Below are positions 1-6,717 of a DNA stretch of 7,402 nucleotides, piece by piece. The notes under the pieces were generated by a model. That model searched no databases. It saw only the letters and a program-made list of their open reading frames with translations, and had not been told where the DNA came from. How positions within the stretch are numbered: the stretch's first letter is position 1; every line of letters starts with the position of its first letter. A program made the position numbers and the translations under genes. Location of the stretch: positions 1 through 7,402 of the forward strand of contig JBFWWB010000125.1 of the NCBI GenBank assembly GCA_050246435.1. The letters are read 5' to 3'. Origin of the DNA: JAKFWI01 sp050246435 (GTDB lineage: Bacteria; Pseudomonadota; Alphaproteobacteria; Caulobacterales; Aquidulcibacteraceae).

Positions 1-86
1 AGGCCGCAGCCGGCGAGCGTCAGCGCTGCGCCTGCCGCGAACGCGGAAACGCTAAGGGCACGTTTGACGCCGCAGGCATGCTGCAT
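1..86 (-). CDS. Lipoprotein, N-terminal fragment (signal peptide and lipobox only)
   Basis: Read on the minus strand from the ATG at 86, the first 28 codons give a textbook lipoprotein signal peptide. There is a short n-region with Lys8-Arg9, an Ala/Leu/Val-rich hydrophobic stretch, and the lipobox Leu-Ala-Gly-Cys with the lipidated Cys at residue 27. Such proteins are cut by signal peptidase II and anchored to a membrane by the acylated cysteine. The residue after Cys is Gly, not Asp, so outer-membrane sorting is the default expectation. The start is favoured because it is the only ATG in frame after the stop at 120-122, and a GGAG lies at 97-100, 10 nt upstream. The mature protein lies left of the window, so its function cannot be told. 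It is transcribed divergently from phaC. Confidence 0.75.
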   Translation of the reverse strand, partial: MQHACGVKRALSVSAFAAGAALTLAGCG

Positions 87-118
87 CAGCTTTGAACTCC
101 GGTGAGTCGCGGGCTCGT

Positions 119-146
119 CCTATACCAGCGCGCCGCGATGTGTCAC
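119..146 (-). promoter_or_regulatory. Probable promoter of the lipoprotein gene
   Basis: On the minus strand GTGACA (141-146, five of six matches to TTGACA) is followed after 16 bp by TATAGG (119-124). A TGn extension lies directly upstream of the -10 box. Transcription would start near 112, leaving a leader of about 25 nt before the ATG at 86. This fits the spacing and position of a sigma-70-type promoter, but it is a by-eye match only. Confidence 0.45.
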
Positions 147-185
147 CATGAGGCCCTGCCGCCGGCGCAGCGCGCGCGGCTGCGC

Positions 186-191
186 AAGGAG
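186..191 (+). promoter_or_regulatory. Ribosome binding site that fixes the phaC start
   Basis: AAGGAG lies 6 nt before the ATG at 198. The upstream in-frame candidates, GTG at 102 and ATG at 138, have no comparable Shine-Dalgarno sequence. This decides for the shorter, 679-residue protein. Confidence 0.75.
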
Positions 192-197
192 ACGCGG

Positions 198-2237
198 ATG
201 GCCGGCCGGCGCAGGTCCAAAAAGCCCGCAGCACCCGGCCCGGCGAGGGCGAAGAAGCCCCCCGCGGCGGCGGCCGGCGAAGCCGCTTCCCAGCCGCCTT
301 CCGTGGCGCCGGCGCGCCCGGCCCCCCGGCCCAGGCGCACCCGCGCCGCCGCCGCCCGCGCCGATGGCGCAGCGGCCCTCAAGGCCGATGCGCCCGCCGC
401 GGAAAGGCCCGCCGCCAAGCCGGCGGACGATCCAGCCCTGGTCGACGTGCTGCTTTCCCGCACAGGAGAAGATCTCGAACAGCTGAGCTTCAATCTCGCT
501 GAGGCGATGACCAAGGCCAACCAGGTCTTCGCCAACGCCTTCCATGAGCAGACGCAGAACACATCGTCGTTCCGCGCCGATCCCTTCGCGCTGCAGTCGG
601 CGCTGTCCAAAACCTGGGGCCAACTCGTCGCCCAGCCCGAAACCCTGCGCGCTGCGCACGCCGATCTGTGGCGGCGCTATTCGGAAATCTGGGTAGCCAA
701 CACGCAGCGCTGGATCGCCGCCATGTCCGGCGCGCCGGCGGCGGGCGGGAGCGACCGCGACAAGCGCTTCCGCGATCCGGAATGGCGCAACAACCCTTAT
801 TTCAGCCTGATGCGCGAGACCTATCTCGCCACTGCGCGCTGGATCCTCGATCTCATCGATCAGGTCGAAGGCGTCGACGAGGCGACGAAGCGCAAGGCCG
901 CCTTCTTCGTGCGTCAGGCGGTGGAGGCGGCCTCGCCGTCCAACTTCCTGCTCACCAACCCCACCGTGCTGCGCGAAACGCTGCGCAGCAGCGGGCGCAA
1001 TCTGCTGCAAGGCCTCGATAACCTCGCCCACGATCTGGCGCGCGGGCGCGGCATGCTGGCGATCACCCAGACGGACATGGAGGCCTTCGAGGTCGGCCGC
1101 AACATCGCCACCACGCCTGGCGCTGTCGTCTATCGCGACGACCTGTTCGAACTGCTGCAATACAACCCGACGACAGAGACAGTTTACGAAACGCCGCTGC
1201 TGATCTTTCCGCCCTGGATCAACAAATTCTACATCCTCGATCTGCAGCCGAAGAATTCGATGATCAAGTGGCTGGTCGATCAGGGCCACACCGTCTTCGT
1301 CGTCTCCTGGGTGAACCCTGACGCGCGCCTCGCCGGCGCCTCCTTCGAAACCTACATGGAGGAAGCGCTCTTCAAGGCGATCGACGCGGTGCGCGCCGCC
1401 GCCCGCGTCGATAAGATCAACGCCGTCGGCTATTGCATTGGCGGCACCCTGCTCGCCACCAGCCTCGCCTACATGGCCCGCAAGGGCGACGCGCGCATCC
1501 AGAGCGCCACCTTCTTCGCCGCCCAGGCCGATTTCGAGCTGGCCGGTGAACTCAAGGTGTTCACGGATGAATCGGCGATCGACTACGTGAAGGAGCGGAT
1601 GACCGCTTCCGGCGGCGTGCTCGACAGCCAGGCGATGGCCGATACATTCAACGCGCTGCGCTCGGGCGATCTCGTCTGGAACTACGTCGTCGAGAATTAT
1701 TATCTCGGCAAGCGCCCGCCGCCCTTCGATCTGCTGTTCTGGAATTCCGACCAGACGCGCATGCCGAGCGCGCTGCACCTTTTCTATCTGCAGCGTTTCT
1801 ACAACGACAACGCACTGGCCAAAGGCGAACTCGTCATCCAGAACGAGCGGCTCAGCCTGAAGGACGTGACGATCCCGATCTATATGCAGGCCGCGCGGGA
1901 AGATCACATCGCGCCCGCCGCTTCGGTATACCGCACCGCGCGCGCCTTCGGCGGGCCGGTGGAATTCATGATGGCGGGTTCGGGCCACATCGCCGGCGTC
2001 ATCAACCCGCCGGAAGCGAAGAAATACCAGCACTGGATCAATCCCTGGCTGCCCGAAACGTTCGAGCAGTGGCTGGCCGACGCGGGCGAGCGTCCCGGCT
2101 CCTGGTGGCCGCACTGGGCCTCGTGGCTGGGCGATTACGCGGGCGACCTCATCCCCGCGCGCCAGCCGGGCGACGGCGGCCTCGACGTGCTGGGTCCCGC
2201 GCCCGGCGAATATGTGAAAGTCAAAAGCGCGCCCTAG
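198..2237 (+). CDS. phaC: Class I poly(3-hydroxyalkanoate) synthase PhaC
   Basis: The enzyme polymerises (R)-3-hydroxyacyl-CoA into polyhydroxyalkanoate on cytoplasmic storage granules, releasing CoA. The product has 679 residues. The alpha/beta-hydrolase core carries the modified lipase box GYCIGG with nucleophile Cys413, then Asp569 in the REDHIAP segment and His597 in GSGHIAG. The Cys-Asp and Asp-His distances (156 and 28) are close to those of Cupriavidus necator PhaC (161 and 28). The PhaC N-terminal domain is visible from about residue 80, including a DPEWRNNPYF segment. Residues 1 to about 77 form a Lys/Arg/Ala/Pro-rich, probably disordered tail that makes the protein some 90 residues longer than the C. 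necator enzyme. No phaA, phaB, phaE or phasin gene is in the window. The absence of a linked phaE and the length indicate class I. Confidence 0.96.
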   Translation: MAGRRRSKKPAAPGPARAKKPPAAAAGEAASQPPSVAPARPAPRPRRTRAAAARADGAAALKADAPAAERPAAKPADDPALVDVLLSRTGEDLEQLSFNLAEAMTKANQVFANAFHEQTQNTSSFRADPFALQSALSKTWGQLVAQPETLRAAHADLWRRYSEIWVANTQRWIAAMSGAPAAGGSDRDKRFRDPEWRNNPYFSLMRETYLATARWILDLIDQVEGVDEATKRKAAFFVRQAVEAASPSNFLLTNPTVLRETLRSSGRNLLQGLDNLAHDLARGRGMLAITQTDMEAFEVGRNIATTPGAVVYRDDLFELLQYNPTTETVYETPLLIFPPWINKFYILDLQPKNSMIKWLVDQGHTVFVVSWVNPDARLAGASFETYMEEALFKAIDAVRAAARVDKINAVGYCIGGTLLATSLAYMARKGDARIQSATFFAAQADFELAGELKVFTDESAIDYVKERMTASGGVLDSQAMADTFNALRSGDLVWNYVVENYYLGKRPPPFDLLFWNSDQTRMPSALHLFYLQRFYNDNALAKGELVIQNERLSLKDVTIPIYMQAAREDHIAPAASVYRTARAFGGPVEFMMAGSGHIAGVINPPEAKKYQHWINPWLPETFEQWLADAGERPGSWWPHWASWLGDYAGDLIPARQPGDGGLDVLGPAPGEYVKVKSAP

Positions 2238-2293
2238 GCGCCGGCCCGCGCGCGGATCACGACAACAAAGACAAGAACGACAGGGGGAGAGCC

Positions 2294-2815
2294 GTGTCCG
2301 AACTCTACGATTACACCGTGCCGACGTTCTGCCAGATTTTGACGTCGCTGCTCACGGTGCTCGACAAGACCGAGAAGCATTGCGCCGAGAAGAAGATCGA
2401 TTGCAGCGCGATCATCGAGGACCGCCTGATCGCGGACATGCTGCCCTTCCAGTTCCAGATCCGCAACGCGGTGGAGCAATCGGCGGGCGCGGTGGCGCGC
2501 GTGCTGGGAGGGGCGCCCCATCCCGCCCTCGAAGCGCGCGACATGGCGGGCCTCAAGGCGGGCGTTGCCGACGCCATCGAAGCGCTGGGCGCGGTGCGCC
2601 CGGAAGCGCTGAACGCGCTCGCGGAAAAGGAAATACCTTTCCAACTGCCGAACCGCTTCCTGCTGTTCCGCGCGAAGGATTATCTGAACGGCTACACCAC
2701 GCCGCATTTCTTCTTCCATGCCACCACCGCCTACGGCATTGCGCGCAAGAACGGCGTGCCGGTGGGCAAGCGCGACTATATGGGCGTTCTGCGGCTGATC
2801 GGCGGCGGACCGTAA
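2294..2815 (+). CDS. DUF1993 family protein
   Basis: The 173-residue product resembles the DUF1993 family, small soluble proteins thought to share the four-helix DinB-like fold. The family pattern is visible at both ends. Near the N-terminus is a Leu-Tyr-Asp-Tyr-Thr-Val-Pro-Thr-Phe segment, followed by a LIADMLPFQFQIR helix (residues 45-57). Near the C-terminus is PHFFFHATTAYGIARKNGVP (137-156), then GKRDY. His138 and His142 would be candidate metal or substrate contacts by analogy with DinB-like proteins, but no activity is established. The GTG start is chosen because GGGGAG lies just upstream (about 2284-2289) and the family begins at this residue. It follows phaC after 56 bp on the same strand with no clear terminator between them, so co-transcription is possible. 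A role in PHA metabolism is not implied. Confidence 0.85.
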   Translation: MSELYDYTVPTFCQILTSLLTVLDKTEKHCAEKKIDCSAIIEDRLIADMLPFQFQIRNAVEQSAGAVARVLGGAPHPALEARDMAGLKAGVADAIEALGAVRPEALNALAEKEIPFQLPNRFLLFRAKDYLNGYTTPHFFFHATTAYGIARKNGVPVGKRDYMGVLRLIGGGP

Positions 2816-2856
2816 CCGCGCTGGCGGCGCATCACTTGTGCGCCTAACAAGGGCGC

Positions 2857-3534
2857 ATGGAGTCCGAACCTTCCGGCGCCGCCGCGCCGCCGCGCCTGCG
2901 CAAACGCGAATCCGTTCTGCGCTGGATCAGCAACAACTTCGCCGCCGGCGTCGCCCTCGTGCTGCCGTTCGCGGTGACCTTCTTCGTGATCTGGAGCTTC
3001 GTCAGCTTCGTCGACAGCCACGTCGCGCCGCTGCTGCCGGCGGCGTGGCAGCGTTACGCCCAGGCGATCCCCGGCGCCGGCGTGGTGATCGCGGTGGCGG
3101 GCGTCACGCTGCTGGGCGCGTTGGCCGCCAATCTGCTCGGCCGTTTCGTGGTGCGCACGGGCGAGCGCGTCGTGGCTCGCGTGCCGCTGGTGCGCACCGT
3201 CTATGGCGGGGTGAAGCAGGTGCTGGGCCAGGTCGCCTCGCCGGAACGCACCTCCTTCAAGGAGGCCGTTCTCGTCGAGCTTACGCCAGGCAATTGGGTG
3301 ATCGGCTTCGTCACCACGGATGCGCCCGACGCGCCGATCGCCGCACTCGGCCCGGATATCGTCGCCGTCTATGTGCCGCACGCGCCGCTGCCGACGTCGG
3401 GCTTTCTGCTCTACGCATCGCGCTCGCGGTTGCGCCCGCTGGGCCTGCCGCCGGATGAGGGCTTGAAGCGGGTGATCTCGCTCGGCCTTATCCGCCAGGA
3501 GGCGCCGGACGCGGCGCGCATCAAGCCTCGCTGA
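2857..3534 (+). CDS. DUF502 family inner-membrane protein
   Basis: The 225-residue product matches the DUF502 family, whose plant relatives are the COV/LCV proteins; its bacterial role is unknown. A basic N-terminus (RLRKRES, residues 13-19) precedes two predicted membrane segments at about 28-51 and 72-95. A soluble C-terminal domain follows, with the family hallmarks RVPLVRTVYGGVKQV (108-122) and PLPTSGFLLY (177-186). The length is typical for the family. The start has AAGGG only 3 nt upstream, closer than usual, but there is no better in-frame ATG nearby. A weak hairpin with 6-bp arms (2826-2844) lies between this gene and the DUF1993 gene. The 3' end overlaps the convergent CinA-like gene by 14 bp. 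Confidence 0.88.
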   Translation: MESEPSGAAAPPRLRKRESVLRWISNNFAAGVALVLPFAVTFFVIWSFVSFVDSHVAPLLPAAWQRYAQAIPGAGVVIAVAGVTLLGALAANLLGRFVVRTGERVVARVPLVRTVYGGVKQVLGQVASPERTSFKEAVLVELTPGNWVIGFVTTDAPDAPIAALGPDIVAVYVPHAPLPTSGFLLYASRSRLRPLGLPPDEGLKRVISLGLIRQEAPDAARIKPR

Positions 3535-4288
3535 TCTCCTCCGGCGTCACGCCGAAACCCGCCACGAGCGCCATCAGCGCGGCGGCCGCCTTCGCCAACG
3601 CTGCAGGATCGGTGGAGCGCGCCACCAGGTTCACGCCAGTGCGCCCTTCCGCGCCGTAGAACGGATACGAGCCGAACGTCACGCCGGGAGAGCTTTCCTC
3701 CAGCGCCTGCAGAGGCGCGGCGATTTCGCCCTCGCGCAGCCCCACAGCGCCTACCGTGCGTGCGCGCAGCACCGCTCCGCCGGCCAGCCGCGGGCCCACG
3801 TCTTGCAGCATGCCGCGCATCACGGCGGGAATTCCCGCCATCACGAACACATTGCCGATCTGGAAGCCCGGCGCGCGCGAAACGGGGTTGGCGATCAGGC
3901 TGGCGCCGTGCGGCGTGCGGGCCATCCGCAGGCGCGCTTCGTTGAGCGCGCTGGGCGAGCCGTAATGCGCCTCGAGAATGGCGCGCGCCTCCTCGTTGAC
4001 GCCGATGCCGACGCCAAACGCAAGCGCCACGGAATCTGCGGTCTTGTCGTCGTGCGTGGGCCCTATGCCGCCGGTGGTGAAGACGTAATCGTGCTTGGCG
4101 CGCAGCGTGTTGAGAGCCGCGGCGATCTCTTCTTCGACATCGGGCACGACGCGCGCTTCCGCGATGCGCACACCGAGCGGCCCCACGAATTTGGCGATCG
4201 TCTGCAGGTTCGTGTCCTGCGTGCGGCCGGAGAGAAGTTCATCGCCGATGAGCAGCACGGCGGCGGTGACGGGACGGGCTTCGGTCAT
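3521..4288 (-). CDS. CinA-like molybdopterin-binding (MoCF) domain protein
   Basis: The 255-residue product consists of a MoaB/Mog-like molybdopterin-binding domain, as in the N-terminal half of CinA, plus a short tail. It lacks the C-terminal amidohydrolase domain of full CinA. Diagnostic motifs are GDELLSGRTQDTN (residues 15-27) and TTGGIGPTHDDKT (71-83). A conserved GNVFVMAGIPAVM segment (145-157) is also present. Stand-alone proteins of this kind are commonly labelled competence/damage-inducible protein A, but the substrate is not settled. The ATG at 4288 gives the usual family N-terminus. No Shine-Dalgarno sequence is visible before it. A poor promoter match (TTGCCG, 17 bp, TTTTAC, at 4297-4325 on the minus strand) would start transcription within a few bases of the ATG, so a very short leader is possible. 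The gene is divergent from the thioesterase gene. Confidence 0.9.
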   Translation of the reverse strand: MTEARPVTAAVLLIGDELLSGRTQDTNLQTIAKFVGPLGVRIAEARVVPDVEEEIAAALNTLRAKHDYVFTTGGIGPTHDDKTADSVALAFGVGIGVNEEARAILEAHYGSPSALNEARLRMARTPHGASLIANPVSRAPGFQIGNVFVMAGIPAVMRGMLQDVGPRLAGGAVLRARTVGAVGLREGEIAAPLQALEESSPGVTFGSYPFYGAEGRTGVNLVARSTDPAALAKAAAALMALVAGFGVTPEEISEA

Positions 4289-4381
4289 GACTGCGAGTAA
4301 AACGCGCCCCGCGCCGCGACGGCAAGTCTTGCGTCGGCGCGCGATCGGCGCACTCTGTCTTCCACAAGGGAGGGAACGCCC

Positions 4382-4843
4382 ATGCAGGACGCCAGCGCCG
4401 CCTTCACCGAGCGGCAGACGGGCACCTTGCCCGATCTTCTGGGCCTGGAATGGATCCTTGTGCAGTCTGGCCTGGTGCGCGGGCGGTTCGATCTGCGCCG
4501 CAGCCACATGGCGCCCAACGGCTACCTGCACGCCGCCGCGGTGATCGGCCTGGCCGACAGCGCCTGCGGCTATGGTTGCCTGGCCTCGCGGCCCGAAGGC
4601 GCTTCGGGCTTCACCACCATCGAGCTGAAAGCGAATTTCCTAGGCACCACACGCGAAGGCGGCGTCGCCTGCGAGGCGAAGCTTCAGCACGGCGGGCGCG
4701 CCACCCAGGTCTGGGACGCCGAGGTCACGGCTGAGGCCAGCGGCAAGACGATCGCGCTGTTCCGCTGCACGCAGATGCTGCTCTATCCCCAGGCCGCCGT
4801 GTCCAGCGGCAGTCTTCCGAAGGGCGCCGTCGCGCCTAAATGA
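4382..4843 (+). CDS. PaaI-type hotdog-fold thioesterase
   Basis: The 153-residue product has the layout of a single hotdog domain of the PaaI acyl-CoA thioesterase group, which hydrolyses acyl- or aryl-CoA esters in the cytoplasm. The signature region is MAPNGYLHAAAVIGLADSAC (residues 43-62). Asn46-Gly47 and His50 lead into the central helix, and Asp59 is the likely catalytic acid. The conserved strand ELKANFL (81-87) and a later strand around ATQVWDAEVT (107-116) follow. The usual His-Gly-Gly at the helix start is His-Ala-Ala here. The substrate cannot be inferred. GGGAGG at 4368-4373, 8 nt before the ATG, supports the start. The gene stands 51 bp upstream of map. In several alphaproteobacteria, as I recall, sfsA occupies this position. 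Confidence 0.82.
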   Translation: MQDASAAFTERQTGTLPDLLGLEWILVQSGLVRGRFDLRRSHMAPNGYLHAAAVIGLADSACGYGCLASRPEGASGFTTIELKANFLGTTREGGVACEAKLQHGGRATQVWDAEVTAEASGKTIALFRCTQMLLYPQAAVSSGSLPKGAVAPK

Positions 4844-4894
4844 ACATCCTCGCCGCCCTTCGCGAAAAGCGGCGGATCAGGATAAGATGTCTCC

Positions 4895-5725
4895 ATGAAC
4901 TATATCGAAGCGGGCGAGGCCCCCGTCCGCAACAATGGCGCGATCAAGCTGCACGGGCCCGAGGGCTTCGAGGGCATGCGCCGCGCCGGCAAGCTGGCCG
5001 CGGCCTGCCTGGACATGCTGGTTCCGGAAACGCGGATCGGCGTCTCCACCGAGCGGCTGGACGACCTCGCCCGCCAATTCGTGTTCGATCACGGCGGCTT
5101 GCCGGCGTGCCTGTTCTACCGCGGCTACCGCCACACGGTGTGCACCTCGCTCAACCATGTCGTCTGCCACGGCATCCCCAATCCGCGCCCGCTGCGCGAT
5201 GGGGACATCCTCAACATCGACGTGACGGTGATCGTCGACGGCTGGCACGGCGATACGAGCCGCATGTATTCCGTGGGCGAGCAGCGCCGCCGCGCCGAAC
5301 GGCTGATGGACGTGACCTACGAAGCCATGATGCGCGGCATCGCCACGGTGAAGCCCGGCGCCACCCTCGGCGACGTAGGCGCCGCCATCCAGCGCTTCGC
5401 CGAGGGCGAGCGCTGCTCCGTGGTGCGTGATTTCTGCGGCCACGGACTCGGGCGTGTGTTCCACGACACGCCGAACATCCTGCATTTCGGCCGCCCCGGC
5501 GAAGGCGCGGTGCTGAAGCCCGGAATGTTCTTCACGGTCGAGCCGATGGTGAATCTCGGCCGCCCGGAGGTGAAAATCCTGCCCGACGGCTGGACCGCGG
5601 TGACGAAAGACAAGCAGCTCTCCGCCCAGTTCGAACATTCCGTCGGCGTCACCGAAACCGGCGTGGAGATTTTCACCGCCTCGCCCGCCGGGCTCGACCG
5701 GCCCTACGCGCAAGCCGCCGCCTGA
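4895..5725 (+). CDS. map: Methionine aminopeptidase, type I
   Basis: The enzyme removes the initiator methionine from nascent proteins in the cytoplasm. The 276-residue product has the complete type I dinuclear metal site: Asp109, Asp120, His183, Glu216 and Glu247. Their spacings (11, 63, 33, 31) equal those of E. coli Map. The substrate-contact His92 sits in VVCHGIP. GDILNIDVTVIVDGWHGDTS (103-122) and CGHGLGRVFHDTPNILHF (181-198) are clear family blocks. An N-terminal lead of about 20 residues ahead of the GPEGFEGMRRAG segment is usual in alphaproteobacteria. The start is supported by AGGATAAG at 4879-4886. The stop lies 4 bp before the radC start, so the two are probably translated from one message. 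Confidence 0.97.
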   Translation: MNYIEAGEAPVRNNGAIKLHGPEGFEGMRRAGKLAAACLDMLVPETRIGVSTERLDDLARQFVFDHGGLPACLFYRGYRHTVCTSLNHVVCHGIPNPRPLRDGDILNIDVTVIVDGWHGDTSRMYSVGEQRRRAERLMDVTYEAMMRGIATVKPGATLGDVGAAIQRFAEGERCSVVRDFCGHGLGRVFHDTPNILHFGRPGEGAVLKPGMFFTVEPMVNLGRPEVKILPDGWTAVTKDKQLSAQFEHSVGVTETGVEIFTASPAGLDRPYAQAAA

Positions 5726-5729
5726 GCGG

Positions 5730-6554
5730 ATGAAGCCGAAGCCGCCGCCCGCGCCTGCCGTGACGGACGCCGGCGCGGTGCGCTTCAGTGGCGATCTTTT
5801 GGCGTTCACGCCGCAATCGCCGGCGGCCAAGCCCCTGGCCAAACCCAAGCCCAAAAAGGCCGCCGCCGCGCCGGATGCGAAGCCGCATTATCACGATCAC
5901 CGCGCACGTCTGCGCCAGCGTTTCCAGACCGCCGGCCCCGAAGCGCTCGCCGAATACGAATTGCTGGAGCTGATGCTGTTCCGCGTCATTCCGCGGCGCG
6001 ACACGAAACCCCTCGCGAAGGCGCTGATCGCGCGCTTCGGCGATCTGTCCGGCGTGCTGGGCGCAGAAGCCGCACGCATCGCCGAGATCGAGGGCGCGGG
6101 CGCGGCCGTGGCGCTCGAACTGAAGATCGTGCAGGCCGCCCTCGAACGCGCCGCGCGCGCGGAAGCTGTGAAGCGCCCGGTCGTTTCGTCCTGGTCGGCG
6201 CTGATCAATTATTGCCGCGCCGCGATGGCGCAGGAGCCGCGCGAGCAATTCCGTGTGCTGTATCTCGACCGCAAGAACCAGCTCATCGCCGATGAAATCT
6301 CCGGGCGCGGCACCGTGGACCAGGCGCCGGTATTCCCGCGCGAGGTGGTGCGCCGCGCGCTGGAGCTTTCCGCCTCCGCGCTGATCCTGGTGCACAAGGA
6401 TTTCGACTCCGCTCTCGAGTCATCATCCGAGCGCAAACAACAGCTTTATCAAGCGATACGACACGCAACTGAAGCTATCGGCGTGACAATTCAATATTGT
6501 GTTTCGAGTGATTGCGATAGCGCTTTTGGTTTTGAACCTCCTCCACTTCGCTAA
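5730..6554 (+). CDS. radC: RadC/UPF0758-type protein, chimeric with a foreign C-terminus
   Basis: The 274-residue product begins with a Pro/Ala/Lys-rich tail (1 to about 50). A helix-hairpin-helix region follows (about 55-145, with EYELLELMLF at 75-84), then the RadC JAB/JAMM domain. The latter shows FRVLYLDRKNQ (174-184), GRGTVDQAPVFPREV (192-206) and SASALILVH ending at His222. Here RadC proteins continue with Asn-His-Pro-Ser-Gly-Asp and, further on, Ser-x-x-Asp, the zinc ligands of the fold. This protein instead has Lys-Asp-Phe-Asp-Ser. The remaining ~52 residues keep roughly the helix (QQLYQAIRHATEAIG) and strand (VTIQYCV) expected of a RadC end, but no JAMM ligands beyond His222. Codon use also changes from GC-rich to AT-rich there. 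I infer that an element inserted into radC and supplied a new 3' end. Metal-dependent activity is very likely lost. RadC's cellular role is in any case not firmly known. Confidence 0.85.
   Translation: MKPKPPPAPAVTDAGAVRFSGDLLAFTPQSPAAKPLAKPKPKKAAAAPDAKPHYHDHRARLRQRFQTAGPEALAEYELLELMLFRVIPRRDTKPLAKALIARFGDLSGVLGAEAARIAEIEGAGAAVALELKIVQAALERAARAEAVKRPVVSSWSALINYCRAAMAQEPREQFRVLYLDRKNQLIADEISGRGTVDQAPVFPREVVRRALELSASALILVHKDFDSALESSSERKQQLYQAIRHATEAIGVTIQYCVSSDCDSAFGFEPPPLR
6390..6420 (+). other. Putative island junction (attL-like) inside radC
   Basis: Similarity to RadC stops after the GTGCACAA stretch (6390-6397), where the family would encode His-Asn-His-Pro-Ser-Gly. From about 6420 base composition falls sharply and stays lower to the window end. 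The exact crossover and core repeat cannot be set, because the other end of the element is outside the window. This placement is inference from protein motif loss plus the composition shift. Confidence 0.5.
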
Positions 6555-6590
6555 CGGGTCTTACTAAGCATCTTGCTCGCATGATTTCGC

Positions 6591-6607
6591 ACGTCAATAC
6601 CTGACGT
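6591..6607. repeat. Inverted repeat, 6-bp arms with 5-bp centre
   Basis: ACGTCA and TGACGT flank ATACC. It lies 36 bp after the radC stop, in the noncoding stretch between radC and the XRE gene. The size and symmetry fit a protein-binding site or a recombinase core-type site, but chance is possible. Confidence 0.45.
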
Positions 6608-6624
6608 TGTTTCCCGTTGTTTCC
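6605..6624 (+). repeat. Tandem 10-bp direct repeat (two copies)
   Basis: CGTTGTTTCC occurs twice in immediate succession. A third GTTTCC lies at 6661-6666, so the three GTTTCC copies are 10 and 42 bp apart, close to whole helical turns. Direct repeats beside an island junction can be arm-type integrase or excisionase sites; no function is shown here. Confidence 0.6.
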
Positions 6625-6663
6625 GACATCAAAAAAATGCAGCTGAAGTTTCATAAAATCGTT

Positions 6664-6680
6664 TCCAACATTTTGTTGGA
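6664..6680. repeat. Perfect inverted repeat, 7-bp arms with 3-bp centre
   Basis: TCCAACA and TGTTGGA flank TTT. On the minus strand the hairpin is followed a few bases later by a run of four T, so it could weakly end XRE transcription. It could equally be a binding or recombination site. It sits between the two convergent genes. Confidence 0.5.
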
Positions 6681-6717
6681 CTGCGTTTTGCGCCGTGTTA
6701 CGCGATCGCGAACCGAC

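Noticed and set aside
102..197. Upstream extension of phaC to GTG 102 or ATG 138
   Set aside because: Neither codon has a ribosome binding site, while ATG 198 has AAGGAG at ideal spacing, and the extra 32 residues resemble no PhaC sequence.
120..2114. Long open frame antisense to phaC
   Set aside because: It is a by-product of GC-rich codon bias opposite a gene with clear catalytic motifs. Its translation is low-complexity and matches no family I recognise.
2826..2844. Hairpin with 6-bp arms between the DUF1993 and DUF502 genes, considered as a terminator
   Set aside because: There is no T run after it, and GC-rich DNA makes short arms common.
4852..4875. CGCCGC/GCGGCG dyad upstream of map
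   Set aside because: It has a long loop and no T run; it probably arises from base composition.
4840..5430. Open frame starting with an ATGA overlap at the thioesterase stop
   Set aside because: The overlap looks like translational coupling, but the frame is out of register with map and gives an Arg-rich translation without motifs. The map frame has a full metal site.
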